Origin: Xiphydria camelus
Lineage: Eukaryota; Arthropoda; Insecta; Hymenoptera; Xiphydriidae
Reading direction: 5' to 3'
NCBI GenBank assembly: GCA_963678675.1
Contig: OY783200.1
Span: forward strand, 13,456,890 to 13,520,889
DNA: 64,000 nucleotides
The notes beneath the pieces were generated by a model. That model was not told the origin of the DNA. It saw only the letters and a program-made list of their open reading frames with translations, and ran no database searches. The position numbers and the translations under genes are program-made. Below, one piece after another: positions 42,773 to 53,266 of the stretch (positions within the stretch are counted from its first letter, which is position 1; the number at the start of each line of letters is the position of its first letter).

Positions 42773-44722
42773 TACCGTATGTCCAATGGCTAGTCGAGCA
42801 GGTGCAGCGACCTGAATTTTCCTGAAACTTGACTTCGGCAGTGTTTTAGTTAAAGGTGGCTTTGGAAGATGGCGCGCATACGAGCGAAACGTTTGAAATA
42901 TCTAATTTCCCGATAGGTAAAAGCGGGAGGTAGATAAATGCGGGAGATCGAAGTGTAACCTCAAAATTGTGAATGCTGGAATAATGGTGAGTAATTGTTT
43001 GAAACTATAAGACATAATAATTCGGGTTTTTTTCGATGTTCAACTAAATAACACGACTGATACCTAATTGCAGAGAGAAGCGACTGGCAGTCGTGGAGGA
43101 AGGGACTACCGTCAACGTGATCCTCGTCAGAGTGGTCGAGCTCTGCCTCGGCGACGAAAGGTGCAATTAAAATGAAATGAAAGCCTGAGTCAAGGTGAAA
43201 ATTGGAAGGCGTGGAAAGAAAACGCGGCAGAGTCGCCAACAGAAGGAGTGAGTGAAGTGCGAAAGAAAAGTGCAGTGGCGCTGAAAAACGTCGCATGTAG
43301 AAGACAGTGACGAACAGCAGCAGCAGCTGGTCGACACTGCTCAACTCCGCACCAGCTCCTGAATGATATCTCGCCGATCGCGATACGCGGCAGCTCCTGT
43401 GGACAACGATTCCAGACACTCGAGTCGTAGTCGCAGCAAGGACAGCAGCAGCAGCAGCGTCGACGGCAGGGCCACCGTTGGAAAGCGAAGGCAATCCAAG
43501 ACCGACTCGGATAGCTGTAAGAGAAAGACACATCGGCGGAAACATAAAATATCGAAGCAAGACTTGCAATGAGAGTGTGGTAAGAGGAAGAAGAAAAATG
43601 ACAGAGACAAGGCGACGAGACGGAGGAGGAAGTCGTCACCACGAAGGGTTCCTTAGCTGTCACTACCACCGCCAACACTGCTTCTTCCTTTTTCAGTGAG
43701 GCTCCCGTTCTTCTCCACCGTTTACACTCCTGACGTGATGCCGCTGTCGGGTGTCACAGGAATTCGGCATGATTTACGACTGGGTGTAGACGGCCTGTTC
43801 TCTGGAACTGTTCGCACGGTGCTAGTACTGCTACCGTTTCAGGAACCCTTCGTGGTGACGACTTCCTCCTCCGTCTCGTCGCCTTGTCTCTGTCATTTTT
43901 CTTCTTCCTCTTACCACACTCTCATTGCAAGTCTTGCTTCGATATTTTATGTTTCCGCCGATGTGTCTTTCTCTTACAGCTATCCGAGTCGGTCTTGGAT
44001 TGCCTTCGCTTTCCAACGGTGGCCCTGCCGTCGACGCTGCTGCTGCTGCTGTCCTTGCTGCGACTACGACTCGAGTGTCTGGAATCGTTGTCCACAGGAA
44101 CTGCCGCGTATCGCGATCGGCGAGATATCATTCAGGAGCTGGTGCGGAGTTGAGCAGTGTCGACCAGCTGCTGCTGCTGTTCGTCACTGTCTTCTACATG
44201 CGACGTTTTTCGGCGCCACTGCACTTTTCTTTCGCACTTCACTCACTCCTTCTGTTGGCGACTCTGCCGCGTTTTCTTTCCACGCCTTCCAATTTTCACC
44301 TTGACTCAGGCTTTCATTTCATTTTAATTGCACCTTTCGTCGCCGAGGCAGAGCTCGACCACTCTGACGAGGATCATGTTGACGGTAGTCCCTTCCTCCA
44401 CGACTGCCAGTCGCTTCTCTCTGCAATTAGGTATCAGTCGTGTTATTTAGTTGAACATCGAAAAAAAACCCGAATTATTATGTCTTATCGTTTCAAACAA
44501 TTACTCACCATTATTCCAACATTCACAATTTTGAGGTTACACTTCGATCTCCCGCATTTATCTACCTCCCGCTTTTACCTATCGGGAAATTAGATATTTC
44601 AAACGTTTCGCTCGTATGCGCGCCATCTTCCAAAGCCACCTTTAACTAAAACACTGCCGAAGTCAAGTTTCAGGAAAATTCAGGTCGCTGCACCTGCTCG
44701 ACTAGCCATTGGACATACGGTA
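42773..44722. mobile_element. 1.95 kb TACCGTATGT-family fold-back
   Basis: TACCGTATGTCCAATGGCTA at the left and the complement TAGCCATTGGACATACGGTA at the right. The arms (about 42773-43655 and 43845-44722) are almost identical in inverted orientation, with a loop of about 190 bp. All open frames on one arm reappear on the other strand of the other arm. Sub-terminal AATATCTAATTTCCCGATAG relates it to the other members. Confidence 0.88.
43363..43572 (+). pseudogene. Ser/Arg-rich coding-like segment in fold-back arm
   Basis: A 69-codon open frame, MISRRSRYAAAPVDNDSRHS with SRSRSKDSSSSSVDGRA and KRKTHRRKHKISKQDLQ. The inverted copy is at 43922-44131 on the minus strand with a single residue difference. 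The low-complexity Ser/Arg composition resembles the N-terminus of RNA-binding or retroelement structural proteins. The opposing Cys/Ser-rich frames over the same DNA are shadows. Function unknown. Confidence 0.4.
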
Positions 44723-45012
44723 TACTGTTTATTAAAAAGCACAGATTATTAAAGTAAACGAAAGACAATCAATGAAGGAATGAAAAATCAATCAATTAAT
44801 ATAGGATGAATAAATAATTCATATAATTATTTATTTTTTAATATCAATTTGCGTCTGTGCAAGAATATTTATCAAAAAAGATACAATCATAAATTTAGAA
44901 AAATGTTGAGAAAAGAATAATACAATTATAGAGTCTTATTTATTCAAACTTTTTCTTATTGACTGGAAAAGCAACATACATATTAATCAAGCTTCATATA
45001 TCACTAATATAG
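44723..45012. other. AT-rich spacer
   Basis: No feature recognised. It separates the last TACCGTATGT-family element from the pogo-like element. Confidence 0.4.
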
Positions 45013-45090
45013 TACCGTGAAATAGGGTGAGATTGATCTCACGGGGTGAAATTGATCAATTGGTGTTACCGTGAATAAATTCAAATTGTC

Positions 45091-45912
45091 ATAGACCGAG
45101 AGCTAGCAACGTTTTCGAGAATGAATTTTAGGTCGGCTAGTTTTTTGATATTTCATGTCTTATTGAAGTTAGGTAGGGATGCGGTAGGTCTGGCACCTGG
45201 GAGCGGTTGCGTTTGCTTCTGCGCATCCCTTCTGTACAGTTATCTCTCTCCCGCAACCAACGAATAAGCTGCCGCACTCTTCTAACTCACCTATTCTTCC
45301 CGAGACTTAAATTGGTCTGATTCCTAATTAAACAACGGAATTTCCATATGGCTAATTAATAGTGTATTCGTTGATTACAGAACTATATCATGTTAAAATT
45401 TGAGCTATACTAAAATGGTTTGAAAATTATTATTTTTAATAACTAAAATTGGATCTGGCACACTGTTAGCAACAACAAAACTGTCTGGCAATTATAAATT
45501 TCTATTACTAAAAAGACATACAAAATTATGAAAAAAAAATTTATCTTAAAATGATTTCAAAATGCCTAGGGTAAAAGTAGGACAGATGCCGCAGTCTCTG
45601 TTTAACTTTGAACTCGATTATCTCGAAACGCAGTGGAGATATGTGAAAAATGCGTAGCAACTTTTTTACAGTAAAAATATAGATAAACACTTTTTATCTA
45701 AACTTTTCTTCGTTACCTGCAATCAATTTCGAGATAATCCTATATTTTACCCTATTTTTTACTTGTACAGAAGGGATGCGCAGAAGTAAACGCAACCGCT
45801 CCCAGGTGCCAGACCTACCGCATCCCTACCTAACTTCAATAAGAAAGGAAATATCAAAAAACCAGCCGAACTAAAATTAACTTTTTCGTGACGTTGCTAG
45901 CTCTTAGTCTAT
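45091..45912. mobile_element. Fold-back nested in the pogo element
   Basis: ATAGACCGAGAGCTAGCAAC at the left pairs with GTTGCTAGCTCTTAGTCTAT at the right. Arms of about 150 bp (GTAGGTCTGGCACCTGGGAG with its complement) flank about 530 bp of AT-rich DNA. No coding sequence. Confidence 0.7.
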
Positions 45913-47381
45913 CGCGCCACATTGAGGGTTGGAGCCACCAGTTTCCGACATTTGTTAGTATGAGAATGTCACGTGCCGATTCAATTGTTTTTCGCGTTGT
46001 GCTCGAGCTGTTGCACGTTTGACAGCGAACCAAAGTAAACAGTACAAATTTGCTCATTTCTATGAGTTGACAACTTTGTTGTTAAAAATCTGTTTACACA
46101 TATTCAGCATCATGTGTCCTAGAAGGTGATACATTCGTTCATCAGGAAGGCTGCCTTTAAAGCCCAAAGTCAGTAAATGTTTTCATTTTTGTGTAATAAC
46201 TTCGAAAATATAACGGGGTGAGATTGATCATAGTAAACAACACATGATCAATCTCACCACAGTCCCTGAATATCAATTTCTCTATATTAATAAATTAATT
46301 CTATTGCTCCATTATTGCAGGAAGAAAATATAATATGGGTAGAACATATAAAAGAAATCTTGGCAGCAGAAGTTATGGCAATTTTTCACAAGAACAAATA
46401 GAAAATGCTCTCAACGATGTTGCAAACGGTATCCTGTCTTTGCGTGCAGCAGCCAGAACATACAATGTGGCTTACGGTACACTTCATAATAGATTCCATG
46501 GACGTAGAATCAAGAAAACTGGTGGACAGACAGTATTGACAGCTAATGAAGAAGAGGCAATTTTAACCAGTATACTGAAATGCTCCGACTGGGGCTTTCC
46601 ATTAACACCACAAGATTTAAGACTGTTTGTAAAAAGCTATTTGGATAAAACCGGCAGAGTCCGACATCGTTTCAAAGCTAACATGCCAGGCCCCGACTGG
46701 ATTATCAGCTTCTTGAAAAGACATCGAAATGCCGCTGGGAAGAGATTAGCCTCCAATATTAGTGCTAAACGAAGCCAGGTAACCTCTGTTGTGATGAAAA
46801 ACTATTTTAATAACCTGCGTGAAGTACTGGAAGGAGTTCCATCTGAGAACTTCTTCAACTATGACAAAACAAATGTTTCGGACGATCCAGGGAAGAAAAG
46901 TTATGCATTTATCGTAGGGGTACAAAGTACCCGGAAAAAGTTTGCAATTATTCAAAGTCCGCCACATCCCTAATGGTATGCGGTTCGGCATCGGGAACAC
47001 TAATCCCACCTTATGTGATATACAAGGCTGCAAATTTATGGGATACGTGGACAATAAATGGACCTAAGGGATACCCGTGTTGTAATATGATTTGCTGTTC
47101 CTGGGGAATCCGATACAACCGTACAAGTTACGGATGGATAGATATGACCACATTCAACGACTGGTTTTCTACACTTTTTCTGCCACACGCAAAAATATTA
47201 AATGGACGAAAAGTGCTTTTAGGGGATAATCTGGCGTCACATTTTAACCCAGATGTTTTGAGGCAGTGTGAAGAGTATCATATTTCGTTTGTATGTCTCC
47301 CGCCCATTTGCACACATCTATGCCAACCGCTTGATGTTGCCTTTTTTCGCCCATTTAAGGCATGCTGGCGTAAAATATTAA

Positions 47382-48026
47382 TCGCTTAACGCGCTCACCC
47401 GAGTTAACTCGGGCAAGCGCACCGTTTCAGTTTCCGCTAACCCGAGTTAACTCGGGCAAGCGCACCGTTTCAGTTTCCGCTAACTCGAGTTAACTCGGGC
47501 AACAGAGTATCTTGCCTATCTAGCGTGCGCCGACCTGTATTAACTTGTCCAGTGCTAGATGTAGCGCTTCGTCTATTTCCGTGCGTTTGTCACCGCTGTA
47601 CACGCGTTTACAGTGGGATTGTCGGGCATCTGCCCGTACTGTTATTCACACTGTTAGTTTGCTTTCGCACTTATTGGAGGCACGTTTTGTTTGTTTCTTG
47701 GATCGAGTTTATTTTATCGTTTTTTCGCACGATAAAAATGAATAGCGACGCGGAATCGAGTTTAGATGGGTCGTATGTTGAGGATCCCATTGACGAAAGT
47801 GGCTCAGACACAGTTCCTGAGAGTGATATAGATAGTTCTAGTTCGAATAATAGCTCTGATGTTAATTTACTCCTTATCCGTGATTGGTGTGAACTAGCCC
47901 ACGATTCACCCATACCACCTGCTTTTCCGTTCTCACTGCTGACTTTACGATTACATCCGACAGATAAAATAAAATAAGTCGAACATTTTTGACCATCTTT
48001 TGCGAATAAATTAGCGCGTTAAGCGG
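47382..48026 (+). mobile_element. TTAA-flanked piggyBac-like insert
   Basis: TTAA at 47378-47381 and 48027-48030. Inverted ends CGCTTAACGCGCT and AGCGCGTTAAGCG lie one base inside. Excision to one TTAA restores the pogo transposase frame across the junction. The left part has three CCCGAGTTAACTCGGG-like palindromes. A frame at 47738-47977 encodes MNSDAESSLDGSYVEDPIDE, then a Ser/Asp-rich stretch, resembling the acidic N-terminus of piggyBac transposases, but no catalytic domain remains. Confidence 0.82.
47390..47510. repeat. Three near-identical GAGTTAACTC palindrome units
   Basis: CCCGAGTTAACTCGGG is followed by CAAGCGCACCGTTTCAGTTT, repeated at about 53-bp spacing with the third unit starting CTCGAG. 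The array lies at the left sub-terminal region of the TTAA element, a likely protein-binding array. Confidence 0.75.
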
Positions 48027-49420
48027 TTAACAGTGTGGAAAATTAGAAACACAAAAACGTCTGGGATTCCAAAAAACCAATTTCCCCTTTTACTAAAGCA
48101 ATGTTTTGATAACATGGACGAGGTTCCACCAAAGGATGCTTCTAAAGAAAAAAGTGCTATTAAACGCAACTTGATATCTGGGTTCGAAGCTTGTGGTCTG
48201 GTGCCCTTTAATCGTGATCGAGTTTTACGAAACCTTCCCGATGATAACAGCGCTTTGGAAGCAGAAGTCACAGATAGTCTCACAGAATATTTAAAAAAGC
48301 AAAGGTATACTTCTACAAGATCACAATCCCAGCGAAAGAAAATGCTTAGAGTAGAACCTGGAAAAAGTATTGTTGGTCTTTCTATTCAAAATTCATCGAG
48401 CGACGAAAGTGTGTCTGCAGAGTTAAATGATGACGATATACTGATGATAATATAAGTTCAGATGAAGGCGAACTTCTAGAATATCCCCAACCAACTTTAG
48501 ATAACATTGTCACTGACAAATTTGTGTTGGTTAAATTCTTATCTGGCTCGAGAAAGAAAACAGAATTTCGCTACGTCTGTCTCATCAAAACTATTTTGGA
48601 AGGATCCGAATTTGAAGTAATTGGCCTAAAGTCCTGTGATTCAAGACGAATATTTAAACTTGTAGAAGATGATGTATCAATGGTTGACTTAAAAAATATT
48701 TTGGCACTATTGCCAGACCCAAAGTGCGAGAAATTATCTCAGAGAATTATAAAATATTATTTTCAGAGCGATGTAAACATTAAAGAGTAGATATTAGATT
48801 TACTCGTATTTTCATTTCAGGGTACAATTTTTAGTTACGTTCTGTGCTTGATATCATGTTTTTGTTGTTTTATAATGATATAATTAATTTCAGTTAATAA
48901 ACAAATTAAATTAACCTTGTGCTTTATTAAATAATAAATAACATAAAAAATAACATAACAACAATAACATAACATAATAAACACAATATACACAATACAA
49001 TAACATAATATAATAAATATGACGAAATTTATCGTTTTTATATAGATATAAAGCTGTTTCATGACATCAGATCAAGATGATCAATTTCACCCGAAACCTG
49101 GGGATGAGATTGATCACCTACTTTTTATTTTTTTTTGCATGTTTTCCTCAATTAATTGGCTTAGTATTCTATATTCTAGTAGATATATATCAGTTGCAAT
49201 CACCTATCAAACACGGTTCATTTAGGCCTGAAACTAAAAAAGTTATTCATAACAACTAGTTCAAAATGATCAATCTCACCTCACTTCACACGGTAGTAAT
49301 ATTATTAACGACAGAAGCGTGCAGCAGATGAGGACTCGAGGACACCGATCGATCAACGAAGTTAAGCAGCAAAAAGTGCGGACAGTAGTTGGATGGGTGA
49401 CCGCTCACGATGAAAAGATA

Positions 49421-49541
49421 TACACCCGGCGTCTCGGGTTCTGTCGCCGGTGACTTTTTTTAAATGTTATTTTTAAACGTACTAATCAATGATTAATCAA
49501 TTCTCATGCTTTCATTAACGAGAGTAGATGCCACCGTAGCT
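49421..49541. mobile_element. CACCCGTGCTCAC MITE, truncated
   Basis: Begins TACACCCGGCGTCTCGGGTT and runs through AACGTACTAATCAATGATTA to CACCGTAGCTTAG, where similarity stops; the right half is missing. Confidence 0.75.
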
Positions 49542-49792
49542 TAGATTTCAAGAAATGTTTCTGCAACATTGCCTGCAATATTGCACGGCGCGGACATAGA
49601 GATAGCAACGTTGCGGCAATCTTACCTGCCCTACCTGCCTTGTTGTCTTATCCAACAACTGGGTGATTTACCCTATGTGTAATTTTTTAATAAACAATTC
49701 ATTGTTGTATTTAACGGATTGAAATGCGCGCGGAAAAGTCTAGGCAGTGGTGGTGCCGCCAAGTGGTGAAGTTTGGCAGTCCAGATCCCCAT

Positions 49793-50728
49793 TGTTGCGT
49801 GCCGGGCTGGTCTTCTTGGTCCGTTTGCAGGGGGCAGGTCCGTGCCCGTGGAGTGCTGAACCACTCTGCTCGGAAAGAGCGGGATCGGGAGATGAAGAGT
49901 TTTATTGCAGGTGGAGAAATGAAAACTCTTAATCCAAGAATTAGGTGATCACCAATGAATTATATTTTAACACATAGTTGGAATATAATTTGTCGTTATA
50001 AATCGGTATCGGAGTGCACCTCGAGCGGCAAAGTGCATCCTTTTAAATCAAAAGTCCCCGCCTCTCGGTAACAACGGGGAACCAATCAAATACTCAGCGC
50101 TAATGTGGGGAACCAATCTGATACTCAACGCTAGTCGTAGTCAAGGACTCTACTCCCACTTTCTTCGTCTACGCACAATGATCTAATCCACGCCCCACGC
50201 GTCCACGTGTGAAGAAAGTACGCATCGACCCTGACTCTGGCGCGCACAATCCCACGCACTCGAAAGAAAACATGCCCTCATTGACCGTGGGTCTACCGCG
50301 CACGAACTCCCGCAATCCGAAGCGCGTATCGATAACAAATCTTATGCGCGCACGCCTACGTGACTCAAAGAAAGGAGAACTGTTCTTGCTAGGTAAATTA
50401 ACTACGACCTATCGGTCCGCGAAAGGGGATACCATATTTACAAACGGAGCTCGCAGCGGCCCGCGACTCAAATCCCCTGTCCATCACGCAATAAAGGTGT
50501 TTATAATCTCGCGAATAGAAACCACGGTGGCCTGCGACTTATTTAACTTATCACGCAGTCTTCGACGTTCTCGTTCTTTCTCTCTATTACAATCCATCTA
50601 TACCTTACTTGCTTAATAAAATGACAATAATTAGAGGTTAATACAAAGAGTTTGAATGCGCCGCCAAAAATCTAGTAACTTCCAAAAGTTATAGGGATTT
50701 TAGGTCAAGTCTGGATGCAGACGCGACA
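49793..50728 (+). repeat. LTR-like direct repeat, copy 1
   Basis: 936 bp starting TGTTGCGTGCCGGGCTGGTC and ending GATGCAGACGCGACA (TG...CA). Contains TTGCTTAATAAAATGACAA, a polyadenylation-type AATAAA. It is a direct repeat of 50749-51682. No primer-binding site or gag/pol is present between the copies. The frame at 50209-50616 recurs in copy 2 with substitutions and looks non-coding. Confidence 0.75.
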
Positions 50729-50748
50729 CCATTCCCCACTGTGCGCCG

Positions 50749-51682
50749 TGTTGCGTGCCGGGCTGGTCTTCCTAGTCCGTTTGTAGGGGGCAGGTCCGTG
50801 CCCATGGAGTGCTGAACCACTCTGCTCGAAAAGAGCGGGATCGGGAGATGAAGAGTTTTATAGCAGGTGAAGAAATGAAAACTCTTATGCCAAGAATTAG
50901 GTGATTACCAATCAATTATATTTTAACACATAGTTGGAATATAATTTATCGTTATAAATCGGTATCTGTGAGTGCACCTCGAGCGGCAAAGTGCACCCTT
51001 TTAAATCATAAGTCCCCGCCTCTCGGTAACAACGGGGAACCAATCAAATACTCAGCGCTAGTGTGGGGAACCAATCAAATACTCGACGATAGTTGTAGTC
51101 AAGGACTCTACTCTCACTTTCTCCGTCTACGGACAATGATCTAATCCACGCTCCACGCGTCCACGTGCGAAGAAAGTACGCATCGACTCTGACTCTGGCA
51201 CGCACAATCCCACGCACTCGGAAGAAAACATACCCTCATCGACCGTAGATTTACCGCGCACGATCTCACGCAATCCGAAGCGCGTATCGATGACGAATCT
51301 TATGCGCGCACGCCTAAGTGACTCGAAGAAAGGAGAACGGTTCTCGCTAGTTAAACTAGCTACGACCTATCGGTTCGCGAAAGGGGATATTATATTTATA
51401 AACGGAGATCGCAGCGGCTTGCGACTCAGATCCCCTGTCCATCACGCAATAAAGGTGTTTATAATCTCGCGAATAGAAACCACGGTGGCCTGCGACTTAT
51501 TTAGCTTATCACGCAGTCTTCGACGTTCTCGTTCTTTCTCTCTATTACAATCCATATATACCTTACTTGCTTAATAAAACGACAATAATTAGAGGTTAAT
51601 ACAAAGAGTGAATGCGCCGCCAAAAATCTAGTAACTTCCAAAAGTTATAGGGTTTTTAGGTCGTCTGGATGCAGACGCGACA
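50749..51682 (+). repeat. LTR-like direct repeat, copy 2
   Basis: 934 bp, TG...CA, aligned end to end with copy 1 and differing by scattered substitutions and small indels. Only 20 bp (CCATTCCCCACTGTGCGCCG) separate the copies. No matching flanking duplication was found. Confidence 0.75.
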
Positions 51683-51689
51683 GCCGCCA

Positions 51690-51816
51690 AAACCCGCGGA
51701 TGCCTACGCATGCGCATTCACGCTTCTCCGGTGATTTTATTGGACGAGGAGAGCACAGGGGTGCTCATGCAAAACTCGCAATTTTGCTATGGTCTGATTG
51801 ATCGTGGACATACAGT
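51690..51816. mobile_element. TACCGTATGT-family fragment
   Basis: GATGCCTACGCATGCGCATT, TTCTCCGGTGATTTTATTGG and CAAAACTCGCAATTTTGCTA match one arm of 8754-9083, ending GGACATACAGTA. The left arm and terminus are absent. Confidence 0.7.
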
Positions 51817-51825
51817 AGGTACGCA

Positions 51826-51908
51826 TCTTAGCGAATAGACCAATCAGGACTCCCACCACAACGGAATACTTGATCCTGATTGGTCTATTCACTAAGATGC
51901 GTATACGT
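51826..51908. repeat. Short hairpin related to the GGCCATCACAC MITE
   Basis: GTACGCATCTTAGCGAATAG at the left pairs with CTATTCACTAAGATGCGTAT at the right, with CGGAATACTTGATCCTGATT in the arm as in the 8031 and 8363 copies. Confidence 0.65.
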
Positions 51909-52139
51909 AACTACGAGTGACTCGAGAAAGGCCCCCTACTCTCTACAGAGTGCGACCGTTTTGTCGCAGGAAAGTCGCACCGTCTGAGTTAGGTCTAACT
52001 ACCTTATTTCCAATGGAACTTGTTCGTGATTGGCTGTCATAAATTAAGACTGGGACTGACAGCTAATCATAAACGAGTTGCTTTGGAATAGGGAAGTTAG
52101 GACATGTGGTTAGGACCTAAGCATAAACCAGACAGTATG

Positions 52140-52290
52140 GTTAGGACCTAAGCATAAAGTGACAGTAGGATCTCGCGTACAGATGAGCGGAGTTGAGCCC
52201 TAATAATAAAGATAATCAGAATCAAGTGATCGATAAGAAGTGAGAGAATTCGGTGTAGGAAGAAGTTGATCGTGAAAGTTTGCATTAAAT
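52140..52290 (+). promoter_or_regulatory. Probable 5' UTR and promoter-proximal region of endophilin-B
   Basis: About 150 bp immediately upstream of the first Met codon, free of recognised repeats, unlike the DNA to its left. No TATA box is obvious. The transcription start is not defined; this is inferred from position only. Confidence 0.35.
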
Positions 52291-52353
52291 ATGGATTTTA
52301 ACGTTAAAAAACTGGTGAAAGACGCTGGAGCAGCTCTCAGTAGAGTCGTCCAG
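52291..52353 (+). CDS. EndoB: Endophilin-B, coding exon 1
   Basis: Encodes MDFNVKKLVKDAGAALSRVV plus Gln, 21 residues, ending in phase 0 at a GTAAGA donor. This is the amphipathic N-terminal helix (H0) of endophilin-B/SH3GLB proteins, which inserts into membrane and starts the N-BAR domain. Known role of the family: membrane curvature sensing and shaping in autophagy, mitochondria and vesicle traffic, with an SH3 domain at the C-terminus. The start is chosen because the family begins at this Met with this sequence. Confidence 0.9.
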
Positions 52354-52828
52354 GTAAGAATTTTGTGAAGCTAACCTTTCGCTTAAGAGTGCAAGATTGC
52401 TTTGGGTATCTGGAATGAATGCTATCACACATTTCTGATATTTCATAATTTTACTAATGAAAATTAATTTGTTCTTAAGCTTATAATTAATTGCAATTAA
52501 CGCATTTGCAATATCTTACCCGAGTTAACATCGTCGTGCAATATCCAATACTCCATCAAGTACGATTTAAAGTACAACATGCCACATCTTCAATTAATAA
52601 TAAGTTTAGTCAAGTTATGCCATTATTTATTTTCTGAGCGTATGTGTAGAAATTTTCGAGGCTAATGGAGAGTTTTCTTTACGGCGAGTGAGTTACAATT
52701 TCTAATTATTTTGATGATTACTTTTACTTCATTACAAAAGACGCGATTGATTGATACAAAACAACTTGATTATTCTCTTTTACGACTCAAACAAAATTTT
52801 GGAGTCGCTTGTGAAAAAAAACTAATCA

Positions 52829-52859
<31 letters not shown>

Positions 52860-53124
52860 GTAACAATAATAACCAAGAATTTATTATTTCCATAATAATC
52901 ATAATTATCTCCATTATTATTATTAATGATACATGAATAGTAGTTAAGTTGATACAACTTGATTTGGTGTAAGTTATATATGCTCAAAAAAATGAAACAG
53001 AGCTAAGCGTTACTTGTAATTCTAGTAGGGGAGGAATTTGACTTTGCATGTTATTATTTTAGTAACAACTTTATTTGTTTTACTTTCATCACTCCAAGAT
53101 AAAAGTAATCATTTTGACTCTTAG
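52354..53124 (+). other. EndoB: Endophilin-B intron 1
   Basis: Runs from GTAAGA to TTAG, 771 bp, AT-rich. Contains an (AAT)n microsatellite at about 52829-52859. No transposable element is recognised, in contrast to the surroundings. Confidence 0.8.
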
Positions 53125-53266
53125 CTTACAGAAGAAACACTTGGCACATCCGAGAAAACTGAACTCGACACTCACTTCGAACGTTTGGTGGAACGAGCGA
53201 ACATGACTAAGACTTGGACTGAGAAGATACTCAGAAATTCGGAAGCCATGCTCACTCCGAATCCTG
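53125..53266 (+). CDS. EndoB: Endophilin-B, coding exon 2
   Basis: Encodes LTEETLGTSEKTELDTHFER, then LVERANMTKTWTEKILRNSE and AMLTPNP, 47 residues plus one base of a split codon. It matches the first long helix of the N-BAR domain in endophilin-B, and the TPNP stretch is the conserved place where the next exon follows. Acceptor CTCTTAG and donor GTACGA. Exon 1 and 2 join in phase 0. The next exon, expected to resume with a VEDF-like sequence, was not seen up to position 64000. It must lie in a long intron or outside the window. Confidence 0.9.

Larger units (their letters stand above)
46335..48790 (+). pseudogene. pogo/Tigger transposase
   Basis: N-terminal HTH_psq-type domain (FSQEQIENALNDVANGILSL, RAAARTYNVAYGTLHNR) and a CENP-B-like region (LTPQDLRLFVKSYLDKTGR, GPDWIISFLKRH). 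The catalytic core has FNYDKTNVSDDPGKK with the first Asp, LLGDNLASHF with the second, and CLPPICTHLCQPLDVAFF with the third. I count 35 residues between the last two. Frame damage: a one-base shift near 46918, another near 48450, and the 645-bp TTAA insertion after WRKIL. The C-terminal segment (48524-48790) ends KYYFQSDVNIKE. The family cuts and pastes at TA. This copy is inactive but only mildly decayed. Confidence 0.85.
45015..49293 (+). mobile_element. pogo/Tigger-type DNA transposon, 4.3 kb
   Basis: Ends CCGTGAAATAGGGTGAGATT (left) and AATCTCACCTCACTTCACACGG (right) are imperfect inverted repeats, with TA on both sides (45013-45014 and 49294-49295). The words TGATCAATCTCACC/GGTGAGATTGATC recur internally near 46205-46260 and 49075-49120. 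It encodes one plus-strand transposase. It contains a nested fold-back (45091-45912) and a TTAA insertion (47382-48026). Confidence 0.85.

Noticed and set aside
43190..44593. Long Cys/Ser-rich frames of 160-220 codons in the 42773-44722 fold-back
   Set aside because: They occur in identical mirror copies and run antisense to a Ser/Arg-rich frame; GC-rich CAG/CTG-type codons alone keep them open.
49321..49410. 5S rRNA-like stretch (GGACACCGATCGATCAACGAAG, GTTAAGCAGC, GTGACCGC)
   Set aside because: It resembles the 3' part of a 5S rRNA but is short, lacks the first half, and ends in a MITE; at most a 5S-derived pseudogene or SINE head, too uncertain to list as an rRNA gene.
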